From positions 1 through 22,290 of IMG/VR virus record IMGVR_UViG_3300013101_000114: 22,290 nucleotides of DNA; one strand, written 5' to 3'. This stretch comes from a virus. Below, piece by piece: positions 7,704 to 15,554 of the stretch; positions within the stretch are counted from its first letter, which is position 1, and every line of letters starts with the position of its first letter. The notes beneath the pieces are model-generated. The model made no database searches. It worked only from the letters and a program-made list of their open reading frames with translations, and had not been told where the DNA came from. The position numbers were made by a program, and so were the translations under genes.

Positions 7704-8881
7704 GGGTAACTAGTGGTGCCTAGCAGGAGGTCTCTTGACGCCTCGGCTACTGCTTGTGGGTTGACCAGTTCGTTGACGATGGTGGCTCCGTTCCAAGTAC
7801 CGGAGCGGATGTGCTCACCGTTCTCGTCGACCATCTTCCCCACGCCCCTTGCCACTATTATTCCCGCTGTTACCGTGTTCTCCAGAATTACCGTGCCCGA
7901 GTTGATGTCCAAGCTTACGCTTTCTGGCCCGGATTTGCTCCGAAGGGAGATTCCTCCGTTGTAATTTCTGAGAGCTAAACTCTGACCCGAACCCCCCATG
8001 TCTATGACTGGGGTGCCCAATCCGGGAACGCCCGACCAGCAGTCTAGAAAATGAGCCGCTGCGCCTCCCCCTAGCAGTATTATTCCCGGCGAAAGTACGC
8101 ATTGTTCAACGAATCCATTTATGTAGTTTAAGCTGGTTATTTCGCAACCTTTTATCTTGGCATTGCCGTCCAGCGTTCCTGTTATCTCTGCGTCATAAAA
8201 TTCAGCGTTAGCGACTATGGCGGCAGGATCTATAGTTATTTTTGTTTTGGTCTGGCTCTCTCCGACAAATACCATGCTGGTAAAGTCTATGGCGGTGTCG
8301 AGAGTAGCGTCCCCAAGGATGTAAAAAGTACCGAACCCTCTTTCCAAGCAGATGGTGATAGCGTCGGTGAGGTTGTTTACTGGTTGTCTCGACGTTCCGG
8401 TTGGGTAGTCTGTTCCAGAGTAAATCTCAAGGAGGTCGACAGTGACGCCTCCGTTGTAGGTGCCGTGCTCAATTTCTGACAGCTGAGCTACTGTGGAGTC
8501 AACAAGGCTGGATACTGTTTGCTCCAAGAATATGTTGTACGACCCGAGGGTGGTGTTGAATGGTGACGTACCGTCCTCTGAGTAGAAGTTGCCGTTTACC
8601 CGGAGCCGGTGGCTCGCTTCGTAAGGAGCAATCTTCCAATCGGAACGTATAAAATAGGTATCCCCGAGAACTTTCGAACCGGGGAGAGGGTCACCTCCTA
8701 CTGCCCTGATTGGAAACTGAAGTTTCCTCAAGGTTTCGTCAGCGACCCAGTCTTCTTTTCCGTCAGAATAGAGATCTATCTGGACATCGATGTCGATGAC
8801 CCAGTCCCCATTCTCAAGTACGGGGACTTGGGTAACCTGTATGATGCGCGTTACAGCATCGAATGTTACCTTCGCTCCCAT
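7700..8881 (-). CDS. probable tail fibre / structural protein with beta-helix-like C-terminal region
   Basis: This is a 393-residue protein. Residues about 20-100 form a module with DWVADETLRKLQFPIRA and later DTYFIRSDWKIAP that recurs at the N-terminus of the 607-residue protein two genes upstream, suggesting a shared virion-attachment domain. Residues about 155-390 contain a series of short strands with regular Gly/Asn turns (GTLDGNAKIKGCEITSLNYI, GTVILENTVTAGIIVARGVG), the pattern of a right-handed beta-helix with a pectate-lyase-like look. The start at 8881 abuts the previous stop (TAA then ATG). GAGAGGG lies 9 bases upstream. A virion fibre or spike role is inferred; no catalytic motif was recognised. 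Confidence 0.6.
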   Translation of the reverse strand: MGAKVTFDAVTRIIQVTQVPVLENGDWVIDIDVQIDLYSDGKEDWVADETLRKLQFPIRAVGGDPLPGSKVLGDTYFIRSDWKIAPYEASHRLRVNGNFYSEDGTSPFNTTLGSYNIFLEQTVSSLVDSTVAQLSEIEHGTYNGGVTVDLLEIYSGTDYPTGTSRQPVNNLTDAITICLERGFGTFYILGDATLDTAIDFTSMVFVGESQTKTKITIDPAAIVANAEFYDAEITGTLDGNAKIKGCEITSLNYINGFVEQCVLSPGIILLGGGAAAHFLDCWSGVPGLGTPVIDMGGSGQSLALRNYNGGISLRSKSGPESVSLDINSGTVILENTVTAGIIVARGVGKMVDENGEHIRSGTWNGATIVNELVNPQAVAEASRDLLLGTTSYP

Positions 8882-9331
8882 TTAGATAAGCCCTCTCTTT
8901 CTGGCTTCACCCTCTACGCTTTTACGGACGTTGATATCCGGGTAGGTGACTTTGCCGTCGTGGCCGATGGAGGGGAACTTCGCTGCGACCAGCTCATCCC
9001 ACTCCTCCTGCTCAGACTTATCTTTGTGGACAATGCGGTATGGGTCGTCAAAAGCAACGTCCCAAGTTGTTCCGAAGAAGCGCCAACCGTCGAAGAACGG
9101 CTGGGACTCAAACACCTGTTTGAAATCTTCTTCGGAGTCAGAACCGCACTTGCCTTCTGACTCAGTTCGGCACCGATACAGCTGGTACCGCACTTTCTTC
9201 CTCTCAGCTCGAATCTGCATCCCCTCTTCAGAGAATGCAGCTACAGTCTTTTCGATTTCTGAAGCTGACATATCTGCCAGCTCCAGTTCCTCGATTTCCG
9301 TTTCGAGCTGTTCAGCTTTTTCCAAGCTCAT
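8882..9331 (-). CDS. hypothetical protein with N-terminal coiled coil
   Basis: This is a 149-residue protein. Residues 1-50 are Glu/Lys-rich and predicted helical or coiled-coil (LEKAEQLETEIEELELADMS). The middle has aromatic and acidic stretches (FFDGWRFFGTTWDVAFDDPY), and the C-terminus is basic (ARKRGLI). It has a strong ribosome site, AAGGAG with 6 bases to the ATG. It lies between two presumed fibre genes in one transcription unit, with a 10-base gap upstream and direct abutment downstream. An assembly chaperone or a small connector for the fibre proteins is possible, but no family was recognised. Confidence 0.6.
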   Translation of the reverse strand: MSLEKAEQLETEIEELELADMSASEIEKTVAAFSEEGMQIRAERKKVRYQLYRCRTESEGKCGSDSEEDFKQVFESQPFFDGWRFFGTTWDVAFDDPYRIVHKDKSEQEEWDELVAAKFPSIGHDGKVTYPDINVRKSVEGEARKRGLI

Positions 9332-9341
9332 CAGCTACTCC

Positions 9342-11165
9342 TTACGTTGCGTAGTTACGCTCGTCACCACCGTTGACTGGAACGTTAATTCCGGTAGCAG
9401 CTGTGAGAGTAAACGTTGCGTCGATCCATTCTGCACCGTCCTTGGCGATAGCAACTACAGTACAAGGTGCGTTTGATGCAGGAGTCCTGCCGCCTTGAAC
9501 GTTGTTGGTATAGTCAAAGTCGAACGCGATTGTACCAGCTGAGATTTGCCCGTCCATATCGGTTCCGCCATTATCCTTGACGATGACAGCTCCGGGCGAC
9601 TCGTATGGGTTGCCGAGAATGGTGATGCTGTTTGAAGCAGCCTCGTCACCGACTGTCACACCGTCCTGCTTGGTAGCATCGACAGAAGCGTTGGTGGGTG
9701 ATCCGCCAGTCTCCTGCCACAGACCGTTCAGGGTAGTATCAGTGAACCCGTCAATGGTGAAGTATTCACCAGCCGAGATATCCATGCCAGAGCCGGAGTC
9801 AGTGAACGTTGAAGTGGCACCAGCAGCCGAAGTGGCAGCGATGGTGGACGCAGTCTGCGTCTTGGTATAGTCAAAGTACACAGTGAAAATCGTATCGACA
9901 TCCGGCTGAGTAACGAAGTTGTTGGAGAACACGAAGTTTCCAGCTGAAACGAACGGGAACGATACCTCTGTGAATATCAGAGGGACATCGTCTGAGTCCA
10001 GACCGCCTGAGTCGACTGTGATCGGCTGGTGCTTGATGCTGTTGGTAGAGTTGGCATCGAAGTTTCGCAGAACGACTCCGGGAGCCATTACCAATGTGTC
10101 ACCAACGTACTGGTCAAGCATCCGGGCAACCTTGCCGTTCACTGTACCGTAGGCATCCTGACCGGCAGTGACGCCAGTATCGGTGTTGATCTCACCAACC
10201 TGACGCAGCTGGCGCATCATGTACTCATGCGCCTCTGTGTCGGTACCAGTACCGGCATCTACTTCGCGGTTAAATGCGTAGTAGGTGGAGCCGATCAGTT
10301 CCTCACCGAAGTAGGCTTCGAAAGTTCCGGTGCCACCGTTCGCGGTGTAATCTGCAACACCTGCAGCATCCAGAGTACCGTCAGCTGAACAATACGCCCA
10401 ACGTCCTGCAACGTCCTGAATAACGTCTCCGGTAGTGTACGCCTGAGCAGCAGCAGAGGTGAATCCAGTACCTTTGATGTAGTTGATTTCCATGCTGGTG
10501 TAAGGAGCCTGAGTGTCGATGTTGCCGTCAGTCTCAGTTACCTTGGCATCGTTACCGTTTGTAAGCGGGAACGAGTAAGCTTGGAAACCAATAACAGATA
10601 GACCCTGTTCCGCCAGCAGTGCATACTCGCCGTACAGCTTGCCTTGCTCGCGCAAGAAAGATTTCTGGTAAGTTGTCAGGCCGGTGATATCGATGTTCTC
10701 GTTTACCTCGCCAGTCTTGTCGTAGTCGGTAGTAGAGGAAGTGAATCCTGCCGCCTGCGTATAATACGCAAGGTCAGATCCGGGAGCGTCGATAGCGCCC
10801 AGTGAGATCATACAGGCGTTGACGTTGCCTGAAACCTGCTCCTCAAATCCAGCGTCACGGAACAAGTCACGAGTCTGTGCGCCCTGAGGTGCCCAACCGT
10901 TTGTCCAAATGAACGAACCCTCAAAAATCATTTTGATGGGGAATTTAAAACGACGCAGGGTCGCGTTGGTCAGCCACTCTTCCTTGAGGAAGGAATAAAC
11001 TGATTTCGCAGTAGCGCCTGAAGTCTTGCCGGGGGCAGTGTCATCAAGGTTACCCGCAACACGCAACTCAACGGTCAGCGTTCCAGTTTGAATTTCTACC
11101 TCCTCAGTGGTGGCGGTAGCGTTGACAGCTATAGAATAACTATCGGGGTCTGTAAGTTTTGCCAT
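9342..11165 (-). CDS. large structural protein, probable tail fibre / virion spike
   Basis: This is a 607-residue, Thr/Ala/Gly/Asp-rich protein with few Cys or Trp and many beta strands, a typical virion composition. Residues about 58-95 (EEWLTNATLRRFKFPIKMIF, then SFIWTNGWAPQG) match the motif order of the N-terminal module in the protein encoded at 7700-8881. Residues about 430-510 include TASTIAATSAAGATSTFTDS followed by ISAGEYFTIDGFTDTTLNG, resembling an immunoglobulin-like or carbohydrate-binding repeat. The C-terminus is another small beta domain. The start at 11165 has GTAGGTATACGACA upstream, a moderate ribosome site. It is the longest gene in the window and is preceded by another large Gly/Thr/Ser-rich gene. 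The exact virion role is not determined. Confidence 0.65.
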   Translation of the reverse strand: MAKLTDPDSYSIAVNATATTEEVEIQTGTLTVELRVAGNLDDTAPGKTSGATAKSVYSFLKEEWLTNATLRRFKFPIKMIFEGSFIWTNGWAPQGAQTRDLFRDAGFEEQVSGNVNACMISLGAIDAPGSDLAYYTQAAGFTSSTTDYDKTGEVNENIDITGLTTYQKSFLREQGKLYGEYALLAEQGLSVIGFQAYSFPLTNGNDAKVTETDGNIDTQAPYTSMEINYIKGTGFTSAAAQAYTTGDVIQDVAGRWAYCSADGTLDAAGVADYTANGGTGTFEAYFGEELIGSTYYAFNREVDAGTGTDTEAHEYMMRQLRQVGEINTDTGVTAGQDAYGTVNGKVARMLDQYVGDTLVMAPGVVLRNFDANSTNSIKHQPITVDSGGLDSDDVPLIFTEVSFPFVSAGNFVFSNNFVTQPDVDTIFTVYFDYTKTQTASTIAATSAAGATSTFTDSGSGMDISAGEYFTIDGFTDTTLNGLWQETGGSPTNASVDATKQDGVTVGDEAASNSITILGNPYESPGAVIVKDNGGTDMDGQISAGTIAFDFDYTNNVQGGRTPASNAPCTVVAIAKDGAEWIDATFTLTAATGINVPVNGGDERNYAT

Positions 11166-11188
11166 TGTCGTATACCTACTCTATGGTT

Positions 11189-12781
11189 TTAAGGGTTGTC
11201 GAAATTTAGATCGTCGGTCATGCTGAACTTAATAGAACTGTCTGAACTTGGCAGAGTGAGATCGTATATGTCTGATGCATTTGGGTCGTAACTGTTGTGC
11301 ATCAACAAAATATCCACCGTCTCTCCTCCCGAGTGCCCGTAGGTGATGTCTGCACCAGTCGACGTTGAGTTCTGCAATTCTGTCCTTGTAGAACTATTGA
11401 CGATAGTGACTTGCACACCTGTTGGAATGTCAGTTAGCGTTAAGGTTTTTGAACTTACTACTGTTACCGTCCCTAATCCTAAGTTGCGGATAGTTGGCGT
11501 AGAGCCCCCGGACCCAACGTTGATAGTAAGAGTTTTTCCGGAATCAACGCTACAGCCAATTGTTTCGTTACCTGTGTTGCCGTTGGTAGCGGCATAGCCA
11601 CTATCGGTACAGTTCCACGACATCGCAACATCAGAGCTAATTGTTCCTGAGATGGATACTGCATACCCAGTTCCGTCGCTGATGAAGTCACATCCATCCA
11701 ACTGACTCAAATCACTTGAGGACACGGCTGAAATATTTGAAGCCTTAGCCCATGTGCAGCCAACAAAAGAGGCCGAGTTGGCGAAAGTGAAATCGCAACC
11801 ACGAAATGTCACTCCAGTGCAGACACACCCTACACTGAAAGTAGCGGTTCCCAGACCTGTCCAAGTACCGCCTGTAATCTCTACGGTTGCACTGGAGTCG
11901 AGTACGGAAAACAGGCCGGGATTGTTCGTTCCCAGCGCTGTGATGGATATGTTATTCCAGTAGACCTCAGTGGACGCGTGGTCTATAAGTATTCTGGTAA
12001 AATCGTCTTCTGTGTGAGGGGTATCGGCAATCAGAATGTTGACATCTGAATCGTCGAAATAGGCCAGAGTGGCAGTCTTAGAATTGTTCTGTCCAATGAC
12101 AAAATAACCCTGCAATTCATATGAGCCGCCAACGTTCGTGAGGATTCCCCAGCGGTTACCGATTAGATCATTCTGTGTAGCGAACCCATCAAAGGTGGCT
12201 GGGTCTCCAGAGTCACCGGCAGTGAGGTAAGCTCCGGTGCCGTACCGAACAGCATCACAGCCCATGTTAGCGCCTTTAGCAGAGGCGGTAGTTTTTATCC
12301 CGAACCCGAAGTACGTGGGGGTAGCTCCCGGCGATCCGTTTACAGTTCTGTATGGAACGCTACCTGTATTTGCTGTAGTCACGTAACGGTACGAGTAGCA
12401 CCTGCCGACTCGTCCTGCCGCACCGTAAGTATCGTTACCCTCTACATGAAATTGTACTGTCGCGTTTGTACCTGTGCCGCATATTAGGTACGCGCCACGG
12501 GTTGCTAAGTTATCAGTAATCCCCGGCGTGGCTACAAAACCCCACTGGAAGATATGAACTCCAGTAGCAACAGCCCCGGCACCGGGGGACTGGTTAAAAA
12601 CAACCCCACGTTCGTGAGCTGAAACCTGCCTATCCCAGCAACCGCCGCCCTGCATGCCTAAGTCAGCTCCAAAAGCGGGGGCTGCACCACCCCCGCCAGA
12701 GTAATTTACAGCTACCCCAGTACTTCCCGATTCAGCAAGGTCGATGTCAGTCAGGTCTTCCGAATAGGCTGGTGCAGCCAT
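11189..12781 (-). CDS. large Gly/Ser/Thr-rich beta-helix-like virion protein
   Basis: This is a 530-residue protein. The N-terminal half is Gly-rich and looks like a jelly-roll or lectin-like fold (SGGGGAAPAFGADLGMQGGG near residue 28). Residues about 300-470 show serial short rungs with Cys, Gly and Asn at turns (VTFRGCDFTFANSASFVGCT, ISGTISSDVAMSWNCTDSGY), characteristic of a right-handed parallel beta-helix. Similar proteins serve as tail spikes or fibres that bind or digest surface polysaccharide, but no catalytic acid pair was recognised. The start overlaps the upstream lysin stop by one base (TAATG), so the two genes are coupled. GGGGTGG lies about 7 bases upstream. Confidence 0.6.
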   Translation of the reverse strand: MAAPAYSEDLTDIDLAESGSTGVAVNYSGGGGAAPAFGADLGMQGGGCWDRQVSAHERGVVFNQSPGAGAVATGVHIFQWGFVATPGITDNLATRGAYLICGTGTNATVQFHVEGNDTYGAAGRVGRCYSYRYVTTANTGSVPYRTVNGSPGATPTYFGFGIKTTASAKGANMGCDAVRYGTGAYLTAGDSGDPATFDGFATQNDLIGNRWGILTNVGGSYELQGYFVIGQNNSKTATLAYFDDSDVNILIADTPHTEDDFTRILIDHASTEVYWNNISITALGTNNPGLFSVLDSSATVEITGGTWTGLGTATFSVGCVCTGVTFRGCDFTFANSASFVGCTWAKASNISAVSSSDLSQLDGCDFISDGTGYAVSISGTISSDVAMSWNCTDSGYAATNGNTGNETIGCSVDSGKTLTINVGSGGSTPTIRNLGLGTVTVVSSKTLTLTDIPTGVQVTIVNSSTRTELQNSTSTGADITYGHSGGETVDILLMHNSYDPNASDIYDLTLPSSDSSIKFSMTDDLNFDNP

Positions 12782-13272
12782 TAGTTGACCACCCCACAGT
12801 CCTGAACAGCCAGCATGAAGTGACCCTCAGTACCTGCCCCGGCTTCTGTGTTGTAAACCTTCTTCCACATGCGAGCCATACCACTCCACTCCCCGGCAGC
12901 AGGAAGTGGCTCAGGAGATCTCAGGTAGTGGATACGAGCCATGACAGTGGCATACTTCAAGTCAGTTATTAGAAGGGCGTGACTCGGCATGTCTCCCCAA
13001 GAAGACCAACCGTTAGCTGGGACGCATCCCACCACTCTGTCGTGGAGCCCCTCACGGTACTCAAGGTAGTTGCGCCATATGTCGGCGTGGGTATTTGGCT
13101 CCATCTGGTAAATTCCCAGCGCCGGACCCCCTACCTGATGAACGTAAGTGCCCATCATGGACTCCGCACACGCAGTCCCCACCAGTAAATCTTCAGCCGC
13201 TTCGGAATACAAGCCAACCCCGTCAAGGGCAGGCCTGACAATATACGTTCTAAACTGTTTCAGGTTGAACAT
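12781..13272 (-). CDS. lysozyme-like / transglycosylase endolysin
   Basis: This 163-residue protein has features of the lysozyme-like superfamily: Glu37 in TACAESMMGTY as the probable catalytic acid, followed by GGPALGIYQMEPNTHADIW, which matches the Gly-x-x-Gln-x-x-Pro core motif of lytic transglycosylases (GxxQ). It would cleave the glycan chain of peptidoglycan to release progeny or help DNA entry. There is no signal peptide, so as an endolysin it needs a holin; the membrane protein directly upstream is a candidate. The gene is coupled by TAATG overlaps at both ends. Since it sits next to virion genes, a virion-associated lysin is a valid alternative. Confidence 0.75.
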   Translation of the reverse strand: MFNLKQFRTYIVRPALDGVGLYSEAAEDLLVGTACAESMMGTYVHQVGGPALGIYQMEPNTHADIWRNYLEYREGLHDRVVGCVPANGWSSWGDMPSHALLITDLKYATVMARIHYLRSPEPLPAAGEWSGMARMWKKVYNTEAGAGTEGHFMLAVQDCGVVN

Positions 13273-13766
13273 TACTCTATCTCAGGATGTTCATACTTTC
13301 TGTGGTTGTCCAAGTGCTCTTTGTGATTCTCGTCCAGCTCGCCCTTCATCATAGAGGCTATATCTTTCACGTCCTCAGCCAACGTAGCCTGTACGGTAGT
13401 GGTGACAGCTAACACCTCAGTGTTCCTCATCTGTTGAGTGTCTCTGGCCTGCTCGTTATCCCATAGCCAATTAAACAGCATGCCAAATAAAAAGATCAAC
13501 ACGGTGAGTTGCACCCCTGTTGATCTTCCGACAGATTTTCGTATGTCAGTGAGCTGGTCAAATACTATATTTATGTCGCCCTTAAATTCCTTCTTTACCT
13601 CAGCGACTTCTTCTTTAAATTCTTCTTTAACAGCTTCAACTTTATCTGTAAATCTAGCTTCCAGAGCGTGAACTTGACCTGAAATTTGTTCGTCATCCTT
13701 ATGTAAAATCTCCACAGCTTTGTCGGTGTGGTCATTAATTTCTTGAACTTCTTCAGAACTACACAT
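13272..13766 (-). CDS. coiled-coil single-TM membrane protein, holin or lysis-accessory candidate
   Basis: This is a 164-residue protein if started at the ATG at 13766 (MCSSEEVQEINDHTDKAVEI). A longer frame would overlap the upstream gene and is rejected. AGGAGA lies about 10 bases before the ATG. Residues about 25-75 are a charged heptad-like coiled coil (AVKEEFKEEVAEVKKEFKGD), residues 84-102 a single TM helix (GVQLTVLIFLFGMLFNWLW), and residues 103-164 a hydrophilic, probably periplasmic tail rich in His and Glu. It overlaps the lysin start by one base. The topology resembles a T4 t-type holin or a regulator of lysis, but no family was recognised. A structural membrane-contact protein is the alternative. 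Confidence 0.6.
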   Translation of the reverse strand: MCSSEEVQEINDHTDKAVEILHKDDEQISGQVHALEARFTDKVEAVKEEFKEEVAEVKKEFKGDINIVFDQLTDIRKSVGRSTGVQLTVLIFLFGMLFNWLWDNEQARDTQQMRNTEVLAVTTTVQATLAEDVKDIASMMKGELDENHKEHLDNHRKYEHPEIE

Positions 13767-13800
13767 TTCCGCATTATCTCCTGTTCGCCTCCCCCCCACG

Positions 13801-14193
13801 TCACGCAACCCCACTAGAAATAAGTTTCTTGTTTTTTCTCCAAGCCATCCAGCCACCTAAACGCAACCCCCGATACATGATGTGAGACTTCCAATGAGGC
13901 ATCCCCTCGTCCAAAGCGCCCTCCTTGAATAGTTGGTCAGCTCTCTTTCTGGTAACCCCCTCCGGCTGAGTCCTGTAAAGGTAGTCGTGCAGCCACGGAG
14001 CCTTCCCAAGAATAGTCTTAGGAATGAAAGGTCGAAGTAGAGCTGGGATAGAGCTGAGGTCGCTGACGAACAGGGGAGGAGTAATCCACTCCTTGTCATT
14101 GCCGTCCATATAGACAAGAGCTTCCTCCAACATAAAGTCGCCAAAGGAACCGTCCACATCCGTAACGTGTACATCAGTTATCCACACGGCCAC
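13801..14193 (-). CDS. DUF1353 family phage protein
   Basis: This 130-residue protein shows the family marks of DUF1353: FVSDLSSIP at 42-50, APWLHDYLY at 65-73, a TRKRADQLF segment at 81-89, and YRGLRLGGWMAW at 107-118. Conserved His69-Asp70 and Asp86 suggest a metal-binding or hydrolase-like site, but the function of this family is unknown. Members often lie next to phage lysis or tail genes, as here. The start is a GTG at 14193 with GGGGGG almost adjacent; a second GTG two codons later has better spacing and may be the real start. The frame overlaps the nuclease gene by 16 bases. Confidence 0.8.
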   Translation of the reverse strand: MAVWITDVHVTDVDGSFGDFMLEEALVYMDGNDKEWITPPLFVSDLSSIPALLRPFIPKTILGKAPWLHDYLYRTQPEGVTRKRADQLFKEGALDEGMPHWKSHIMYRGLRLGGWMAWRKNKKLISSGVA

Positions 14194-14651
14194 ACCCCCC
14201 GACTACCACCCTCATAAGGAACAGCTTGACCGGCGTCGATCATCAGCTTGGAAAAATCTTCCCCGTCCACAAGAAGGTTGCCAGAAATCCTCCCGGCGTA
14301 CTTGGTCTTCCTTGGATCGACATTGAATAACGTCACGCTACTGGCCTCGGCCAGTAGCGTCCCGGCATACGCCTTCGCCTCTAGACCAAGAACAATCTCA
14401 CACTCAGGAATACGATTGCCAGACTTCACTCCACGACGAGTCTCCGGAGTGTCGATACCTCGGATACGAACGTCTGTCTGAATAATAACTTGAGGCCACA
14501 CCTCTACCCGGACAGCAATAGTGTCTCCGTCCTTTACCTTGAGGATCTCAACATCATAATAAGGCCCGTAGACAGGCCCAGCGAATGAGAGGGGGGAGAG
14601 AAGAATGAGGGCGATGACCCACGAGGAAAAATACAGATCAAGTCTGGGCAC
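14178..14651 (-). CDS. secreted staphylococcal-nuclease-like (SNase) protein
   Basis: The 157-residue protein begins with a signal peptide (Arg3, hydrophobic core at 11-22, probable cleavage after SFA at 24). The mature part is an SNase OB-fold: VKDGDTI at 39-45, VRIRGIDTPE at 61-70 (Arg64, Asp67, Thr68, Glu70 match the catalytic Arg35, Asp40, Thr41, Glu43 of the staphylococcal enzyme), and YAGRISGNLLVDG at 118-130, where Arg121 matches Arg87. All catalytic residues are present, so a Ca2+-dependent nuclease active outside the cytoplasm is likely. The start is a GTG at 14651 with a poor ribosome site, overlapping the upstream gene by 14 bases. Two Cys residues (84 and 156) could form a disulphide. 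Confidence 0.88.
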   Translation of the reverse strand: MPRLDLYFSSWVIALILLSPLSFAGPVYGPYYDVEILKVKDGDTIAVRVEVWPQVIIQTDVRIRGIDTPETRRGVKSGNRIPECEIVLGLEAKAYAGTLLAEASSVTLFNVDPRKTKYAGRISGNLLVDGEDFSKLMIDAGQAVPYEGGSRGVWPCG

Positions 14652-15015
14652 GAGTTACCGCCTGTTCAAAATATACTGTCCCATGCTGAAGGGTGTCCCT
14701 CTCGCCGGGGGCAGAAGCAAGCTTCAGCCAAACAAGGTCATAATCGTAGGTTCCGGGGATGACTGAAGCAGTGTCAGCCGCAGACACTGGGATGATCACA
14801 ATGCCCGCCTGCGAAGTAGCATCGGCAGGAGCGACCGTACTGACCTGAACTACCGCGTCAGAATCCTCTTGGTCGGCTGAGTCCTTTACGGTAAAGTAGA
14901 ATTTATCGCCGGAGATATCGATAGCGGCCTTAGTGACCTTGTCTCGTAGCGTGGCTTTTATATTTCTTGAGTTTCCGATTTTAATCGGCTTCAGGGTAAC
15001 GTCTTCGTTAGCCAC
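14638..15015 (-). CDS. hypothetical beta-sandwich protein (BppU N-terminal / Ig-like)
   Basis: This is a 125-residue protein beginning MANEDVTLKPIKIGNSRNIK. The start is a GTG at 15015 with GGGGC about 6 bases upstream; an ATG two bases away is out of frame. The sequence is strand-rich: IKATLRDKVTKAAIDISGDK, then FYFTVKDSADQED, and a C-terminal YDYDLVWLKL followed by TLQHGTVYFEQ. This order resembles the small beta domain at the N-terminus of phage BppU-type baseplate proteins, which describes input ranges and limits of a polymerised fibre. As a stand-alone gene it is probably a minor virion protein. It lies 50 bases from the next upstream gene and overlaps the nuclease gene. Confidence 0.6.
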   Translation of the reverse strand: MANEDVTLKPIKIGNSRNIKATLRDKVTKAAIDISGDKFYFTVKDSADQEDSDAVVQVSTVAPADATSQAGIVIIPVSAADTASVIPGTYDYDLVWLKLASAPGERDTLQHGTVYFEQAVTRAQT

Positions 15016-15065
15016 ATTTTGCCCCGACTTTTGAGTAGTATTTCACTCAGAGTATACGTTACCCC

Positions 15066-15554
15066 TTACCCAGCCTCTAGACGGGCTTCCATGTTTTCTA
15101 CAAATTTGGTCACAATTTCTTCCCCACCCATACCCCGGAGAATGTCAATAGTCGCCTGTTCAAGTGCCCTGTGCCGGTCAAAATCCATCAGCTTCTCATG
15201 AGACTTCATCAGCAAATTCATCAAGGAAGAGGTGGCAGTCACCACGTCCTTCATCTCCCTCGGGGTGACATCCGTGCGCATCCTCCCATCCTCAGTCATC
15301 ACCGAATTCCTCATCGCCCTGACCGACTGAATCAACCCCTCCACCTCAGAAGTCATGTCGTACTCAGCCCCGTAGGTCACATCCCGGTCAGCTATAGGAA
15401 CCAACTCCAGCGTGTTGACTCGAGTCAGCAGCAGCACCGCCTGCGGCCCAGTCAGGTGAGGCAGCACGTTGTGGTAGAACCTCTCAAAGTCAGCCTCCAA
15501 CAAAGTAGGCTCCTCCTTCACTTCCGCCTGTACGTCGAAATCATCAAGACTCAT
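15066..15554 (-). CDS. helical DNA-packaging-type protein, small-terminase candidate
   Basis: This is a 162-residue, strongly helical, acidic protein. The C-terminal half contains DVTPREMKDVVTATSSLMNL and HEKLMDFDRHRALEQATIDI, a long helix pair resembling the oligomerising region of small-terminase proteins in T7- and T4-like phages. No recognisable N-terminal HTH was found, which leaves the assignment open. The start at 15554 has GGGAGTGAG upstream and overlaps the previous stop by 4 bases (ATGA). It is the only gene in the late block with this character, and TerL has no small subunit beside it, hence the suggestion. Distance from TerL (about 8 kb) is unusual. Confidence 0.5.
   Translation of the reverse strand: MSLDDFDVQAEVKEEPTLLEADFERFYHNVLPHLTGPQAVLLLTRVNTLELVPIADRDVTYGAEYDMTSEVEGLIQSVRAMRNSVMTEDGRMRTDVTPREMKDVVTATSSLMNLLMKSHEKLMDFDRHRALEQATIDILRGMGGEEIVTKFVENMEARLEAG

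Noticed and set aside
8609-9160. 183-codon plus-strand frame across two minus-strand genes
   Set aside because: It spans the boundary of two well-supported opposite-strand genes with good starts, and the sequence looks like complement-strand noise.
13595-13804. 69-codon frame in another phase at the coiled-coil gene start
   Set aside because: It shares the ribosome site region but reads a Lys/Leu-only low-complexity peptide, a frame-shifted copy of the coiled coil.
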